A stretch of 64,000 bases of DNA from contig OZ244980.1 in assembly GCA_965223035.1 (NCBI GenBank), positions 2,976,001 through 3,040,000 on the forward strand. Reading direction: 5' to 3'. Both the position numbers and the translations under genes were made by a program. The notes under the pieces were generated by a model. That model was not told the origin of the DNA and did no database searches. It was given only the letters and a program-made list of their open reading frames with translations. This document shows positions 8,301 to 18,400 of this stretch, one piece after another; positions within the stretch are counted from its first letter, which is position 1, and each line of letters starts with the position of its first letter. This stretch comes from CAMDPA01 sp965223035. Lineage in GTDB: Bacteria; Pseudomonadota; Alphaproteobacteria; Rhizobiales; Hyphomicrobiaceae.

Positions 8301-9593
8301 TCAGCTCGGGCGGCGGGCCGAGGGGATCACATCGCGGCCGGCATAACGGGCGGTGTCTCCCAACTCCTCTTCGATACGGATCAGTTGGTTGTACTTGGCA
8401 AGCCTGTCCGAGCGGCACAGGCTACCCGTTTTGATCTGTCCACAGTTGGTGGCCACCGCAAGATCGGCAATGGTGGCATCCTCGGTTTCACCTGAGCGAT
8501 GCGACATGACGGCCGTGTACCCGGCGCGGTGGGCCATGTCGACCGCGTCCAAGGTCTCAGACAGCGAGCCGATCTGATTAACCTTGATCAGAATCGAATT
8601 GGCGATGGCCGAGTCGATGCCGCGCTTCAGTCGTTCGGTATTGGTGACGAACAGATCATCGCCAACCAATTGGCAGCGCGTACCGACTTCTGCGGTGAGC
8701 AGCTGCCATCCCTGCCAATCGTCCTCGGCCATGCCGTCCTCGATCGAGATGATCGGATATCTGGCGACCAGATCGGCGAGATAGCGTGACATGCCGGCCG
8801 CATCGAGCGTCTGGCCTTCACCGGCCATGCGATACTGACCATCCGCATAAAACTCCGTCGACGCGCAATCGAGCGCCAGCATCACGTCATCACCGGGTCG
8901 GTAGCCGGCCGCTTCGATCGCCGTCATGATGAAGCGCAAGGCATCATCCGCACTCTTCAGGTTCGGCGCAAAGCCACCTTCGTCACCAACGTTGGTGTTG
9001 TGGCCCGCATCGTGCAACTTGCGCTTCAAGGTGTGGAAGATCTCAGCCCCGGTGCGAATCGCGTCGGCGCAGGTTGGCGACGACACCGGCATGATCATGA
9101 ATTCTTGGATGTCGATCGGGTTATCGGCATGCTTGCCGCCGTTGACGATGTTCATCATGGGAACCGGCATCACATGGGCGGAGGTTCCCCCCACATAGCG
9201 AAACAGCGACAGCGCGGCGGCGTCGGCGGCAGCCTTGGCCACAGCGAGCGACACGCCCAAGATGGCATTGGCGCCCAGGCGCCCCTTGTTGGCGGTGGCG
9301 TCGAGGTTGGCCATGGTTCTGTCGATCCGGCGTTGTTCCTCGGCCTCCATGCCGACCAGGGCATCAAAGATCTCGCCATTGACCGCTTCCAACGCCTTCA
9401 ACACGCCCTTGCCCAGATAGCGCCCCGCGTCACCATCACGCAGTTCGACGGCTTCGTGGGCGCCGGTCGATGCGCCCGAAGGGACCGCCGCCCGGCCTTG
9501 GCTCCCGTCTTCCAGCACGACGTCGACCTCGACGGTCGGGTTGCCACGGCTATCCAGGATCTGCCGGCCAATGATGTCGATGATGGCGGTCAT
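8301..9593 (-). CDS. eno: Enolase
   Basis: Enolase interconverts 2-phosphoglycerate and phosphoenolpyruvate in glycolysis, and is also a component of RNA degradosomes. The 430-residue protein starts at ATG 9593 behind an AGGAGG site; the longer open frame upstream is not part of it. SGAST lies at 39-43, and Mg ligands fall at about Asp242, Glu285 (SIEDG) and Asp312 (VGDDLF). The signature ILIKVNQIGSLSET is at 334-347 and SHRSGETED follows. Length and motifs are fully normal. Confidence 0.98.
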   Translation of the reverse strand: MTAIIDIIGRQILDSRGNPTVEVDVVLEDGSQGRAAVPSGASTGAHEAVELRDGDAGRYLGKGVLKALEAVNGEIFDALVGMEAEEQRRIDRTMANLDATANKGRLGANAILGVSLAVAKAAADAAALSLFRYVGGTSAHVMPVPMMNIVNGGKHADNPIDIQEFMIMPVSSPTCADAIRTGAEIFHTLKRKLHDAGHNTNVGDEGGFAPNLKSADDALRFIMTAIEAAGYRPGDDVMLALDCASTEFYADGQYRMAGEGQTLDAAGMSRYLADLVARYPIISIEDGMAEDDWQGWQLLTAEVGTRCQLVGDDLFVTNTERLKRGIDSAIANSILIKVNQIGSLSETLDAVDMAHRAGYTAVMSHRSGETEDATIADLAVATNCGQIKTGSLCRSDRLAKYNQLIRIEEELGDTARYAGRDVIPSARRPS

Positions 9594-9713
9594 GGGGTCG
9601 TCCTCCTGCCAGCCTTGCGTTAACTTAGCCGGCGTTTTAGTCGGTCTTCCCGTTGGCGCAAACACCTGAGGAGAATTCGAACCGGTCGGCGGACAACCAG
9701 GGGATTATGCGAC

Positions 9714-9980
9714 GTGGCGCGTCACAGTGGGCAAAACCTGCAGCGGACACTGGTCGATGCCGTCGACTTGGCGTTGGCCGGCGATTGGCATGGCGCGCAT
9801 CGGTTGGTGGCCGCGCTGGACGACGATAAGACAGCGTGCTGGCTTCACGCCTGCCTTCACAAAATTGAGGCCGACGAGGCGAATGCGCGCTACTGGTATC
9901 GCCGGTCAGGCCAATTCTTTGAAAGCTACGCCGATCCAAGCCATGAACTTGCTGCGATTCGAGCGGCGCTGACCTACTAG
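9714..9980 (+). CDS. Small conserved hypothetical protein
   Basis: An 88-residue protein that resembles a small conserved protein of alphaproteobacteria, typically GDWHGAHRLVAALDDDKTAC followed by LHKIEADEANARYWYRR. I know of no established function. It looks all-helical and soluble, perhaps TPR-like. Translation appears to start at GTG 9714, with AGGGG about 10 bases upstream. It is divergent from eno. The conserved HKIEADEANARYWYRR core argues strongly that it is real. Confidence 0.75.
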   Translation: MARHSGQNLQRTLVDAVDLALAGDWHGAHRLVAALDDDKTACWLHACLHKIEADEANARYWYRRSGQFFESYADPSHELAAIRAALTY

Positions 9981-10003
9981 ATCCGGTCCGCCCTGGGCGG
10001 ACC

Positions 10004-10096
10004 ACCTGCCGTGCCGCTCCCGACCCGGCCCCAGATAACACGATGGTGTGGGCCGCCGGGCGGGGGGCGGAGCGGTTCCAACCAACACTCAAACAC
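10004..10096. repeat. Family 2 dispersed repeat, copy 2
   Basis: Contains GCCGTGCCGCTCCCGACC, the ACACGATGGTGTGGG centre, and GGCGGAGCGGTTCC with ACACTCAAACACTC. It lies just 5' of queF and keeps the queF frame open upstream of its real start. Confidence 0.6.
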
Positions 10097-10111
10097 TCTA
10101 AGTGGCCCTGC

Positions 10112-10588
10112 GTGCGCAAACCGACCAAAGCCCGAGCTTCGATCGCCGTCACCCAACTTGGACAGCACGTCCCGCCTCCAGCCTCACCGGAGATGGCGAC
10201 GTTGGAGCGCGTCCCCAATCCGCATGCTGACACCCTTTACGTGGCGCGCTTCACCTGTCCGGAATTCACCTCGCTGTGCCCGGTGACCGGCCAGCCCGAC
10301 TTTGCGCAGTTGGTGATCGATTATGTGCCACGGGACTGGTTGGTGGAATCAAAGTCGCTCAAGTTGTATCTCGGCGCCTTTCGCAACCACGGCGCCTTTC
10401 ACGAGGACTGCACCGTCGGCATCGGCAAGCGTCTGAACCAGCTGCTGGAACCCCATTTTCTGCGGATCGGCGGCTATTGGTACCCGCGGGGCGGCATACC
10501 GATCGACGTGTTTTGGCAGGCCGGGCAGCTGGCGGACGGCGTTTGGCTGCCCGACCAGGGTGTGCCGGCCTATCGCGGGCGCGGCTAG
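10112..10588 (+). CDS. queF: NADPH-dependent 7-cyano-7-deazaguanine reductase QueF
   Basis: QueF reduces preQ0 to preQ1 in queuosine tRNA-modification synthesis. The product from GTG 10112 has 158 residues, the short unimodular type. The thioimide-forming Cys56 and the acid Asp63 lie in SLCPVTGQPDFAQ. ESKSLKLYLGAFRNHGAFHE follows at about 79-98, then YPRGGIPIDVFW. The frame is open back to 10043, but that upstream part is family 2 repeat sequence, so I reject it. The stop TAG belongs to the CTAG end of a family 1 repeat. Confidence 0.92.
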   Translation: MRKPTKARASIAVTQLGQHVPPPASPEMATLERVPNPHADTLYVARFTCPEFTSLCPVTGQPDFAQLVIDYVPRDWLVESKSLKLYLGAFRNHGAFHEDCTVGIGKRLNQLLEPHFLRIGGYWYPRGGIPIDVFWQAGQLADGVWLPDQGVPAYRGRG

Positions 10589-10700
10589 AGCGACCTGCCG
10601 TGCATCGGACTGAGAAGGATCCCGATGAAAAGCACAACATTGCGCTACACCTTAAGCGCGATCATGTGCGCGTGGGGCGGATCGCCTAGATCATCGCGCC
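10585..10700. repeat. Family 1 repeat, copy 3 (degenerate, supplies queF stop)
   Basis: Begins CTAGAGCGACCTGCC at the queF stop, contains GATCCCGATGAAAAGC and CTACACCTTAAGCGCGATCAT, and ends CTAGATCATCGCGCC. The inner stems have decayed compared with the copies near 14.7 and 36.2 kb. I see no gene in the rest of the gap up to 10834. Confidence 0.6.
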
Positions 10701-10834
10701 ATTGGGGCACCAGCTGGCTTACGCTTGATGCCCGCCCCACATCGCGCCCAGTGCGCGATCGCCTGCCACCGGTTTAGCGGCGCCGAGGCACCGGTCGCGA
10801 AGGCGTTCGGCGGCAACCCCACGCATCGCCCGCG

Positions 10835-11713
10835 TCAACGATGATCCTCACCGGTCAAATAATCGGGCAGCAACTCGGCGGCCATCAGGTCCTCCTCGAG
10901 CGGACGACCCGACATCCTGTGCACCCGGGCATGCAGCTCGCGCATCAAAGAGAGGCGATCCTTGATCGCTGACAGCTCGGCAGCCCCGATCGTCTCGCCG
11001 ATCGTCACCCGCAGGGTTTGTCCCGACATCCGCCGAAACTCCCGGATCATCAAGGACAACCGTAGCGTCAGGCTCAGGCGGCTCACCAAATGGAACAGGG
11101 GGCTGCATTGGCCGTCGAAATACAGCGGCACGACTTGTGCGTTGGCGGCCTGAATCATGCGCGCTGTAAAGGTCTTCCACGGCAGATCAACCGCGCGTCC
11201 AAACGCGTTGGGTGCGGTGGCGACGCCGCCCGCCGGGAACACCACCACCGTAACGCCCTGTTTCAGAAGCTTGATCGCCTCAGAGCGCATGCGAATGTTG
11301 GCTTCCTGCGCCTGCCGGGTCTCGGTGAAATCGACCGGCAACGAATAGGGCCGGATTTCCGGTATTTTGGTGAGATCTTTGTTGATCAGAACCCGGCACG
11401 GACGGTTGAGAGCCTCCGCTAGCGACAGCGCGGCGATGCCATCGGCGATGCCGTAAGGATGATTGGAGACGATCACGAGCGGCGTGTCGGGCTCCAGCGA
11501 CGGGGGCCACGCGCCCTCGATCACAAGCTTGACGCCGACCAGATCCAGCATCGGCCGAATGACAGGTCCTGGACCCGGCACCACATCCTGTCGCCAAGCG
11601 TCATACAGCGGCACAAAGTAATCGCGCCCAGCCATGCGCTCGATGCAATGGATGACGCAGCGCTTAAGCCATGTGTCGGTCGGTTTGGCGTATGTCAGCT
11701 CAGGAAATCTCAT
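10835..11713 (-). CDS. 1-acyl-sn-glycerol-3-phosphate acyltransferase-like protein (PlsC superfamily)
   Basis: A probable lysophospholipid acyltransferase acting at the inner membrane. The 292-residue product shows the catalytic H(X4)D block as NHPYGIADG at 84-92, and FPAGGVATA at about 159-167 matching the downstream substrate-binding block. The acyl acceptor cannot be predicted; relatives act on lysophosphatidate or ornithine lipids. I use ATG 11713; an in-frame GTG at 11779 would add 22 residues. It stands alone, with no neighbouring phospholipid genes. Confidence 0.82.
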   Translation of the reverse strand: MRFPELTYAKPTDTWLKRCVIHCIERMAGRDYFVPLYDAWRQDVVPGPGPVIRPMLDLVGVKLVIEGAWPPSLEPDTPLVIVSNHPYGIADGIAALSLAEALNRPCRVLINKDLTKIPEIRPYSLPVDFTETRQAQEANIRMRSEAIKLLKQGVTVVVFPAGGVATAPNAFGRAVDLPWKTFTARMIQAANAQVVPLYFDGQCSPLFHLVSRLSLTLRLSLMIREFRRMSGQTLRVTIGETIGAAELSAIKDRLSLMRELHARVHRMSGRPLEEDLMAAELLPDYLTGEDHR

Positions 11714-12136
11714 GGACTCAGGTCCCAAGCCACGCTGACGGGCATGCCATAATTCTCCCTCATCGGTCGGTTTCCCCACCTCGCTGGCGTCTTCCTGGTT
11801 CTACCCATTGGCCAAGGCGGCAATCCCCATTAATCTTCCAGGCAAGAGCAGCCGGTCCTCAGTCGGTCCCAGAACGCCTCTGATTGACCCCCCAAATGTT
11901 GCTCGAACTTTAAGCGTTGTTCATGAACGCGCCTGGAGGTGGAACGGCCGCCGCAGGCGCAACGCTGGGCGCGATGATCTGGATCCGGACAACCTGGCCT
12001 GTGTCAACGTCTTGGCACCCTATCTTCGGTGTAGCACATGGTTCAGCGGTGCCTCATAAACGGCGGCGGGTTGAGGGAAGCTCCGGTACCTTATCCTGAC
12101 TGGCGCTCGTTTGCATGTGAGTGAAGGAAAACTGCG
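11714..12136. other. Intergenic region, nothing recognised
   Basis: About 420 bases between the acyltransferase and the DUF4259 gene, which diverge from here. Short open frames exist but none resembles a protein family. No repeat copy was recognised here. Confidence 0.4.
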
Positions 12137-12535
12137 ATGGCCACGCCAAACACCGGATCTTTTGCGAACGAAGATGCTTTGGATTGGCTCGATAGTTTCA
12201 CGGCCGATGGTGCTCGGGCCTTACAGGCCGCGCTCGGTGCGGTCAACGATCTCGATCCCAACGATTACCTGGAAGCGGTGCCAGCTGCGCATGCCTTGGC
12301 CGCGGCGGAAATCGTTGCGGCTGCGCGCGACGGCGATACCGAGCGCGTGCCGGAAGAGGCGCTTGAACGGATCAGCGAGGATCGAGCCAAGTTGTGTAAT
12401 GCTCCCTTGGTGGACGCGGCGCGCAATGCGGTGGAACGGGTGGTTTCGGACTCTGAGTTGAAAGAGCTGTGGGATGACACCGAACACGGCGAGTTGTGGG
12501 AGGAAGAGGTACGAGAGCTGTTGGACCGGTTGTGA
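12137..12535 (+). CDS. DUF4259 family protein
   Basis: A 132-residue acidic protein with the DUF4259 pattern: an N-terminal NEDALDWLDSF, a central YLEAVPAAHALAAAEIVAAA, and an acidic C-terminus ending in WEEEVRELLDRL. The family is widespread and of unknown function, and is probably cytosolic and helical. A Shine-Dalgarno-like AAGGA precedes the ATG. It is convergent with the YihY-type gene, with only five bases between their stops. Confidence 0.8.
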   Translation: MATPNTGSFANEDALDWLDSFTADGARALQAALGAVNDLDPNDYLEAVPAAHALAAAEIVAAARDGDTERVPEEALERISEDRAKLCNAPLVDAARNAVERVVSDSELKELWDDTEHGELWEEEVRELLDRL

Positions 12536-12540
12536 GCCGG

Positions 12541-13416
12541 TTAGGGCGGCCCCGTCGGCATCGCGTTATTCCTCAATTTGCGCAACTCGATCAAGCCGCG
12601 ATTGAGTTCGGCGCCAAGTAGCACAATCACGGCACTGACCCAGAAGAAGATCAAGGCAGCCATGATCTGGGACAGCCCGGCATAAAAACGCGTGTAGTCA
12701 TTGAGATCCAGATAGAGTGAAAACAATCCGGCCGTGGTAAGCCATACCAACGTGCTGAGCAGCACCCCGGGCCAGACGTCACGCAGGCCGCGGCGCCCGG
12801 CGGCAAGCCACAGATGCATGACCAACAGCTGGATCGCAATGACGATGCCGGCCACCGTGTACCGCGCCGTCGCCGACAGCCAAGACGAAGACAACAAATC
12901 GCGCAGCCATTGGGCCTCCGGTCGGTCCAGCCAGCTCGGCTCCAGGCGTGCCACGATCGCCGGCCATACGACCAGGCCTGCGGCGAGCAGCAACAGCGCG
13001 AGCGCCCCCAACAACACAAACACCACGCTGATCATCAGACAGACCGGGTAGCTGCGGTTCTCAACGACGCGATAGGCTTCGTTGAGGGCGACGCGCATGG
13101 TCTCGACCGCGCCGACCGCAAACACCAGCGAAAACAGCCCGCCAAACGTCAACAGGTCGAAGCGACTGCGACCCATCACGACATCCACCTCCGGCGTTAG
13201 GACCGCAGCCACCCGCTGGGGCAGCACGTCGACCAACAGTTCGACCGCCTGACCGGCCAGCTCGCGGCCGCCGAACACACCCGCCAACGATCCCATGAAG
13301 ATGCAGAACGGAAACAACGAAACCAGAAACGAGAACGCCATCGCGCTGGCGAGGGTGATGCCGCTGTCCTGGTAGAGCCTGACGACGGCTTCAAACAGCG
13401 TACCGCGGCTGCGCAT
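12541..13416 (-). CDS. YihY/BrkB family inner-membrane protein
   Basis: A 291-residue protein of the YihY/virulence factor BrkB (UPF0761) family, with about six transmembrane helices (for example SAMAFSFLVSLFPFCIFMG and VCLMISVVFVLLGALALLLL). The N-terminal YQDSGITLASAMAFSFL is the family signature region. No firm function is known. ATG 13416 is preceded by GGAGAGA; the upstream extension of the frame is rejected. Two basic tails flank the membrane domain. Confidence 0.88.
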   Translation of the reverse strand: MRSRGTLFEAVVRLYQDSGITLASAMAFSFLVSLFPFCIFMGSLAGVFGGRELAGQAVELLVDVLPQRVAAVLTPEVDVVMGRSRFDLLTFGGLFSLVFAVGAVETMRVALNEAYRVVENRSYPVCLMISVVFVLLGALALLLLAAGLVVWPAIVARLEPSWLDRPEAQWLRDLLSSSWLSATARYTVAGIVIAIQLLVMHLWLAAGRRGLRDVWPGVLLSTLVWLTTAGLFSLYLDLNDYTRFYAGLSQIMAALIFFWVSAVIVLLGAELNRGLIELRKLRNNAMPTGPP

Positions 13417-13518
13417 CCTGTCTCTCCGGGGACAATGGCCATGGGACCGCGACGCGGGGGCGTCGGTGCGGCGGGGCGACCCGTGATCACGGGGCACTCC
13501 GGGTGCAGAACGTTTAGC

Positions 13519-13546
13519 GCGTTTCAGGGGTCGCTGAAACGCTTTT
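13519..13546 (+). terminator. Possible plus-strand hairpin with T run
   Basis: GCGTTTCAG, a six-base loop, CTGAAACGC, then TTTT. This would be a terminator for plus-strand transcription, yet both flanking genes are on the minus strand. It may stop antisense transcripts, or it may be a repeat remnant, since GCGTTTCAG also occurs in the family 2 copy near 61.6 kb. I see nothing else in 13417-13677. Confidence 0.35.
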
Positions 13547-13677
13547 AACCGGGAGTGATCGCCCCGCGCGCGGATGCGCCGTCGAAACTGCTGTAGGTAC
13601 CGCGCACGGGCGTGTGCGCGGCCGCGGCACCCGATACGGCGCCCAATGACGCGTCTATGCAGTCCATTTCCGACACG

Positions 13678-14658
13678 TCATGGGATTTCTCTGAGATCGC
13701 CGAGCCGGGCCATCGGACGGTCGTAACCGGGCCGCCACAACCCGCCGACCGCGGCACCCGCCTTCGCGAGCCGGATCCGGGCGTGCTCTGCGTGCGATCG
13801 GCGTCGGGCGGGAGCGATCAGGCCGATCAACGGCGTCGCCAACAGGGCGAGCGCGCCGCGCACCATGATCGGGCCATAGCGGCGCAGCAGCCGCGCTGTG
13901 GCCGCGCCGCGGCCGTGACGCATGCGAACAACGGTGATCTCGTTGCGCCCCTCCATCACGGCAAACGCGTACCGCTTTTGGTAGGCGCGCTGAGCACTGT
14001 TGGGTGCCGCATCGTCATAGGGGGCGGAAATGACCACCGGTCGGGTCGACTGATAGATGACCCCGCCGTTGCGTATGAGCTCGCCAAAGAACTCGAAATC
14101 CTCATAACCAAGCAGATTGAGACGCGGATCGAAACGCAAGCCCAGCCCGTCGACCGGGTCGAACACCCAGCGCCGCATGGAGACGTTGCCGGTGCCTGCC
14201 TTGTAGACGCGTCGACCTTCGCGGGGCCGTTGCGAAAGCCCTTCGATGCGCCCCAGGACCGCATCGGCTTGATAGCGTTCCATCGCCGCCACGTGCTCGA
14301 TGATCAATCGCGGATCGGGCGTGCTGTCGTCATCGATGAACACGGCAATGTCGGCGTTGGCGCTGACCGCCAACCCCAATGCCGCGTTGCGCACGGCGGC
14401 GTATCCGCGCTGCGGCTCATGGGTTGTGAGCAGGCGCACGGGCGCGTCGATCGCTTGCCGCCGGATCCAGTCAAGCTGTGGCCGGTCGTTGTTGTCGGCA
14501 ACGCAGACTACCAGCCGCAACTGCCGCCCATCGCAAAGACGATGCTGAATTGACTTACACGCGTGCAGGCACGCCGCCAGCTGTTCCGGTCGGCCCCGCG
14601 TGCAGATCAATAATGCCGCTGTTTCGATCCGCGGCCTCTCCAGCGCACGACTCGCCAA
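13678..14658 (-). CDS. Family 2 glycosyltransferase
   Basis: A 326-residue GT-A fold glycosyltransferase. The nucleotide-sugar start ALLICTRGRPEQL lies at 15-27, AVRNAALGLA at 88-97 and the metal-binding FIDDDSTPD at 107-115. A later GYEDFEFFGEL corresponds to the catalytic ED motif. One hydrophobic stretch near the C-terminus (MVRGALALLATPLIGLIAP) suggests membrane association. The acceptor is unknown, with no polysaccharide gene cluster around it. Confidence 0.85.
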   Translation of the reverse strand: MASRALERPRIETAALLICTRGRPEQLAACLHACKSIQHRLCDGRQLRLVVCVADNNDRPQLDWIRRQAIDAPVRLLTTHEPQRGYAAVRNAALGLAVSANADIAVFIDDDSTPDPRLIIEHVAAMERYQADAVLGRIEGLSQRPREGRRVYKAGTGNVSMRRWVFDPVDGLGLRFDPRLNLLGYEDFEFFGELIRNGGVIYQSTRPVVISAPYDDAAPNSAQRAYQKRYAFAVMEGRNEITVVRMRHGRGAATARLLRRYGPIMVRGALALLATPLIGLIAPARRRSHAEHARIRLAKAGAAVGGLWRPGYDRPMARLGDLREIP

Positions 14659-14688
14659 GTGCTTGACCCCCGGGTGGTCATCGACCGC

Positions 14689-14842
14689 CTAGATCTTCTT
14701 TGTGCTTCTGATCGGGATCGTTGCAATACCGATGAAAAGCGGGTTGCTCTACACTTTAAGAGCGATCATCTTTGCGCCTTAAATCGGAACCGGCGCAATT
14801 GGAATCGGCGTTGCGGTTCCGATTTAAGGCGCGATGATCTAG
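14689..14842. repeat. Family 1 palindromic repeat, copy 4 (double module)
   Basis: Bounded by CTAG at both ends. First module: CTAGATCTTC to GCGGGTTGCTCTACAC. Second module: TTTAAGAGCGATCATC, GCGCCTTAAATCGGAACCGG and its near-perfect inverted partner, ending GCGATGATCTAG. It lies 32 bases after the greA stop. Confidence 0.85.
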
Positions 14843-14873
14843 CACGGCGGGCGCAGACCAACGACAAACGCAT

Positions 14874-15353
14874 TTACTTCCACTCGACGTTCAGCACCTC
14901 GTAGGAGCGGGCGCCTTTTGGGGTGGCCACTTCCACCGAGTCGCCGATCGTCTTGCCGATCAACGCCCGGCCAATCGGTGACGCGACCGAGATCTTGCCG
15001 TCCCTCACATTGGCTTCCGCCTCGCCCACGATCTTGTAGGCGACCTTTTCGCCGGTGTCCTCATCTTCCAGCGACACGGTCGCGCCGAACTTGACCGTTT
15101 CACCCGACAATTTCGAGGTATCGATCACCTCGGCGCGCGACAGCTTGTCCTCAAGCTCGGCGACGCGGGCCTCGTTGATGCCCTGCTGCTCCTTGGCGGC
15201 ATGATACTCGGCATTCTCCGATAGATCGCCGTGCGCGCGCGCCTCGGCGATCGCTTGGATGATACGCGGGCGCTCTTCCGACTTCAGGCGGTGCAACTCG
15301 CTTTCCAGCTGCTTGAAACCCTCAATCGTCATTGGCACCCGTTCAGTCGACAT
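14874..15353 (-). CDS. greA: Transcription elongation factor GreA
   Basis: GreA enters the RNA polymerase secondary channel and stimulates cleavage of backtracked transcripts. The 159-residue protein has the N-terminal coiled coil with the tip motif GDLSENAEYHAAKE at about 43-56. A C-terminal FKBP-like domain ends in SPIGRALIGKTIGD and ARSYEVLNVEW. ATG 15353 is used; a second in-frame ATG seven codons on (MTIEGF) is also plausible. It follows carB on the same strand, the common carB-greA arrangement. Confidence 0.97.
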   Translation of the reverse strand: MSTERVPMTIEGFKQLESELHRLKSEERPRIIQAIAEARAHGDLSENAEYHAAKEQQGINEARVAELEDKLSRAEVIDTSKLSGETVKFGATVSLEDEDTGEKVAYKIVGEAEANVRDGKISVASPIGRALIGKTIGDSVEVATPKGARSYEVLNVEWK

Positions 15354-15494
15354 CGCTACAGCCCCTTCAACGCTCAGGCACAAGCTCCCGAGCCCAACAG
15401 CTTACCATCCGTGAATCGTTAAGTCGTGCCCCTCAGCATCCCGATCCACCGTTGTGTCGGACCAGTCTGCTCGCCCGCTGTTTGACACGATGCG

Positions 15495-18400
15495 CTAGGC
15501 ATACCTTTGCAACGGCGCCACCTTCAGGGAATTGGCCTTCATCGCCTTGATTGCGCGGGTTACCGCGTTAGCACCGGCTAAAGTTGTATAGTAGGGAATG
15601 TGGTTGAGCAAGGCGGTGCGGCGGATGTCTTTGGAGTCGATGTGGGCCTGCACGCCATCGGTGGTATTGAAGACCAGTGATATTTCGCCGTTTTTCATGA
15701 GATCGACGATGTGTGGCCGACCCTCCAGCACCTTGTTGACGCCCTGGCAGGCAATCCCTTCGTTTTCCAGATGACGCTTGGTACCCCTGGTGGCAACGAT
15801 GCGAAAGCCCATCGCGGCCAGCTCGACAATGGCGGGAACGATCCGCGGTTTGTCGGCGTCTTTGAGCGAGACGAACACGGCCCCGCCCATCGGCAGGTTC
15901 TGCCCGGCGCCCAGCTGGCTCTTGCCGAACGCCACGGCGAAATCTCGATCGATACCCATCACTTCGCCGGTCGACCGCATCTCCGGCCCCAAAACCGGAT
16001 CGACACCCAGGAAACGGGCGAACGGGAACACCGCTTCCTTGACGGCGACATGCTCGAGTCGGGATGAACTCAGCGCCTGCGCCGCCAGCGTCTCGCCGGC
16101 CATGACACGGGCCGCGATGCCCGCAATCGGCCGTCCAATCACCTTGGCGACAAACGGTATGGTTCGGCTTGCTCGCGGGTTGACCTCCAACACGAACACC
16201 TCACCGTCCTTCAGCGCATACTGCACATTCATCAGCCCGATCACGCCTAAGGCCAGCGCCAGTTCGCTGGTCTGGGCCTCCAGGCGCGCAATCAGCTCCG
16301 GTGCCAGCGAATGGGGTGGCAGCGCACAGGCGCTGTCGCCGGAGTGAATGCCGGCTTCCTCGATATGCTCCATGATGCCGGCGACAAAGGTGTCTTGACC
16401 GTCGCTCAGGCAGTCGACGTCGACCTCGATGGCGTCGCTCAGGTAGCGGTCGATCAGCAACGGCCGGCGATCGGAGACGACCAGCTCGGACGGCCGGTCG
16501 AGCGTGGCCGACAAGCGCGCGACATAACGGTCGACGTCGTTGCTGTCATGGACGATTTCCATGGCGCGGCCACCCAACACGTAGGATGGACGGATCAGCA
16601 CCGGATAGCCGATCGATTCCGCCTTGAGGCGGGCTTCCTCGGGGCTGCGGGCGATGGCGTTGGGGGGTTGGCGCATGCCCAGTCGATCGATCAGTGCCTT
16701 GAAGCGATCGCGATCCTCGGCCAGATCGATCGCGTCGGGTGAGGTGCCCAGGATCGGCACGCCCGCCGTTTCCAAGGCCTGCGCCAGCTTCAATGGTGTC
16801 TGACCGCCGAACTGCACGATGACGCCGACCAGTTCGCCGTTCGCGCGCTCGGTCTCGATGATTTCCAGCACGTCCTCCTCGGTCAGCGGCTCAAAATAGA
16901 GCCGGTCGGAGGTATCGTAATCGGTGGAGACGGTTTCCGGGTTGCAGTTGACCATGATGGTCTCAAAACCGGCGTCGGACAGCGCAAAGCAAGCGTGACA
17001 GCAGCAATAGTCGAATTCGATCCCTTGGCCGATCCGGTTCGGACCACCGCCCAAAATCACGATCTTGCGGCTGGCCGTCGGTTCGGCCTCATTGGCTGCC
17101 TCGGCCACCAGCCCGCGCTCGTAGCACGAGTACATGTAGGCGGTCGGCACGGCGAACTCGGCGGCGCAGGTGTCGATCCGCTTGTAGACCGGCGACACGC
17201 CCAGCGCCTTGCGATGGGCCCTCACCTGTTGCTGGGTCAGACCCGCCAGCTTGGCCAACCGAGCATCGGAAAAACCCATCGCCTTGAGCTGGCGCATTTG
17301 GTTGGCATTGGCCGGAAGCTGATGCGCAATGATCCGCGCCTCCATGTCGACGATGGCCTTGATCCGTTCGATGAACCAGGGATCCACCCGACACACCGCA
17401 TGAACCTCGTCGGCGCCGAACCCGGCGCGTAACGCCTGTGCCACCTTCAGCAAGCGGTCGGGAGTGGGACGGCCCAGAGCAGCGCGAAACGCATTTCGGT
17501 CGTCGCCTTGGCCGAGACCGTCGAGCACGATGTCGTCAAGACCGTTGAGGCCGCTCTCGAGCGAACGCAGCGCCTTTTGCAGGCTTTCCTCAAACGTCCG
17601 ACCGACCGCCATCACCTCGCCAACCGACTTCATCGATGTGGTGAGCGTGCTGTCGGCGCCTGCGAACTTTTCGAACGCGAAGCGCGGGATTTTGGTCACC
17701 ACATAATCGATGGTCGGCTCAAACGAGGCCGGCGTGGCACCACCGGTGATGTCGTTGTCAAGCTCATCCAAGGTGTAGCCAACCGCCAGCTTGGCCGCCA
17801 CCTTGGCAATCGGAAATCCTGTCGCCTTCGAGGCCAACGCTGAGGAGCGCGACACGCGCGGGTTCATCTCGATGACCACGAGGCGACCGGTGGCCGGATC
17901 AACCGCGAACTGCACGTTGGAGCCGCCGGTCTCGACCCCGATCTCGCGCAATACCGCGATCGAGGCGTTGCGCATGATCTGATATTCCTTGTCCGTGAGC
18001 GTCAACGCCGGCGCGACCGTGACCGAATCGCCGGTGTGGACCCCCATCGGATCGACATTCTCAATCGAGCAGACGATGATGCAGTTGTCCGCGCGATCAC
18101 GGACCACCTCCATCTCGAATTCCTTCCAACCAAGCACGCTTTCCTCGACCAGCACCTGAGTGGTTGGCGACGCGTCCAGGCCCCGCTCGATGATCTCGAT
18201 ATACTCCTCGCGATTGTAGGCGATACCGCCTCCGGTCCCGCCCAACGTGAACGACGGCCTGATGATCGCGGGCAACCGCACATAATCCAGCGCCGCCATC
18301 GCCTCTGTCATGGTATGCGCGAGCATGGAGCGGGGGGTCTCCAGCCCGATGCGCTGCATGGCTTCGCGAAACAGCTGGCGATCCTCGGCCTTGTCGATCG

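Noticed and set aside
13519..13546. Intrinsic terminator for the glycosyltransferase gene
   Set aside because: The T run is on the wrong strand for the two flanking minus-strand genes, so I list it only as a possible plus-strand hairpin.
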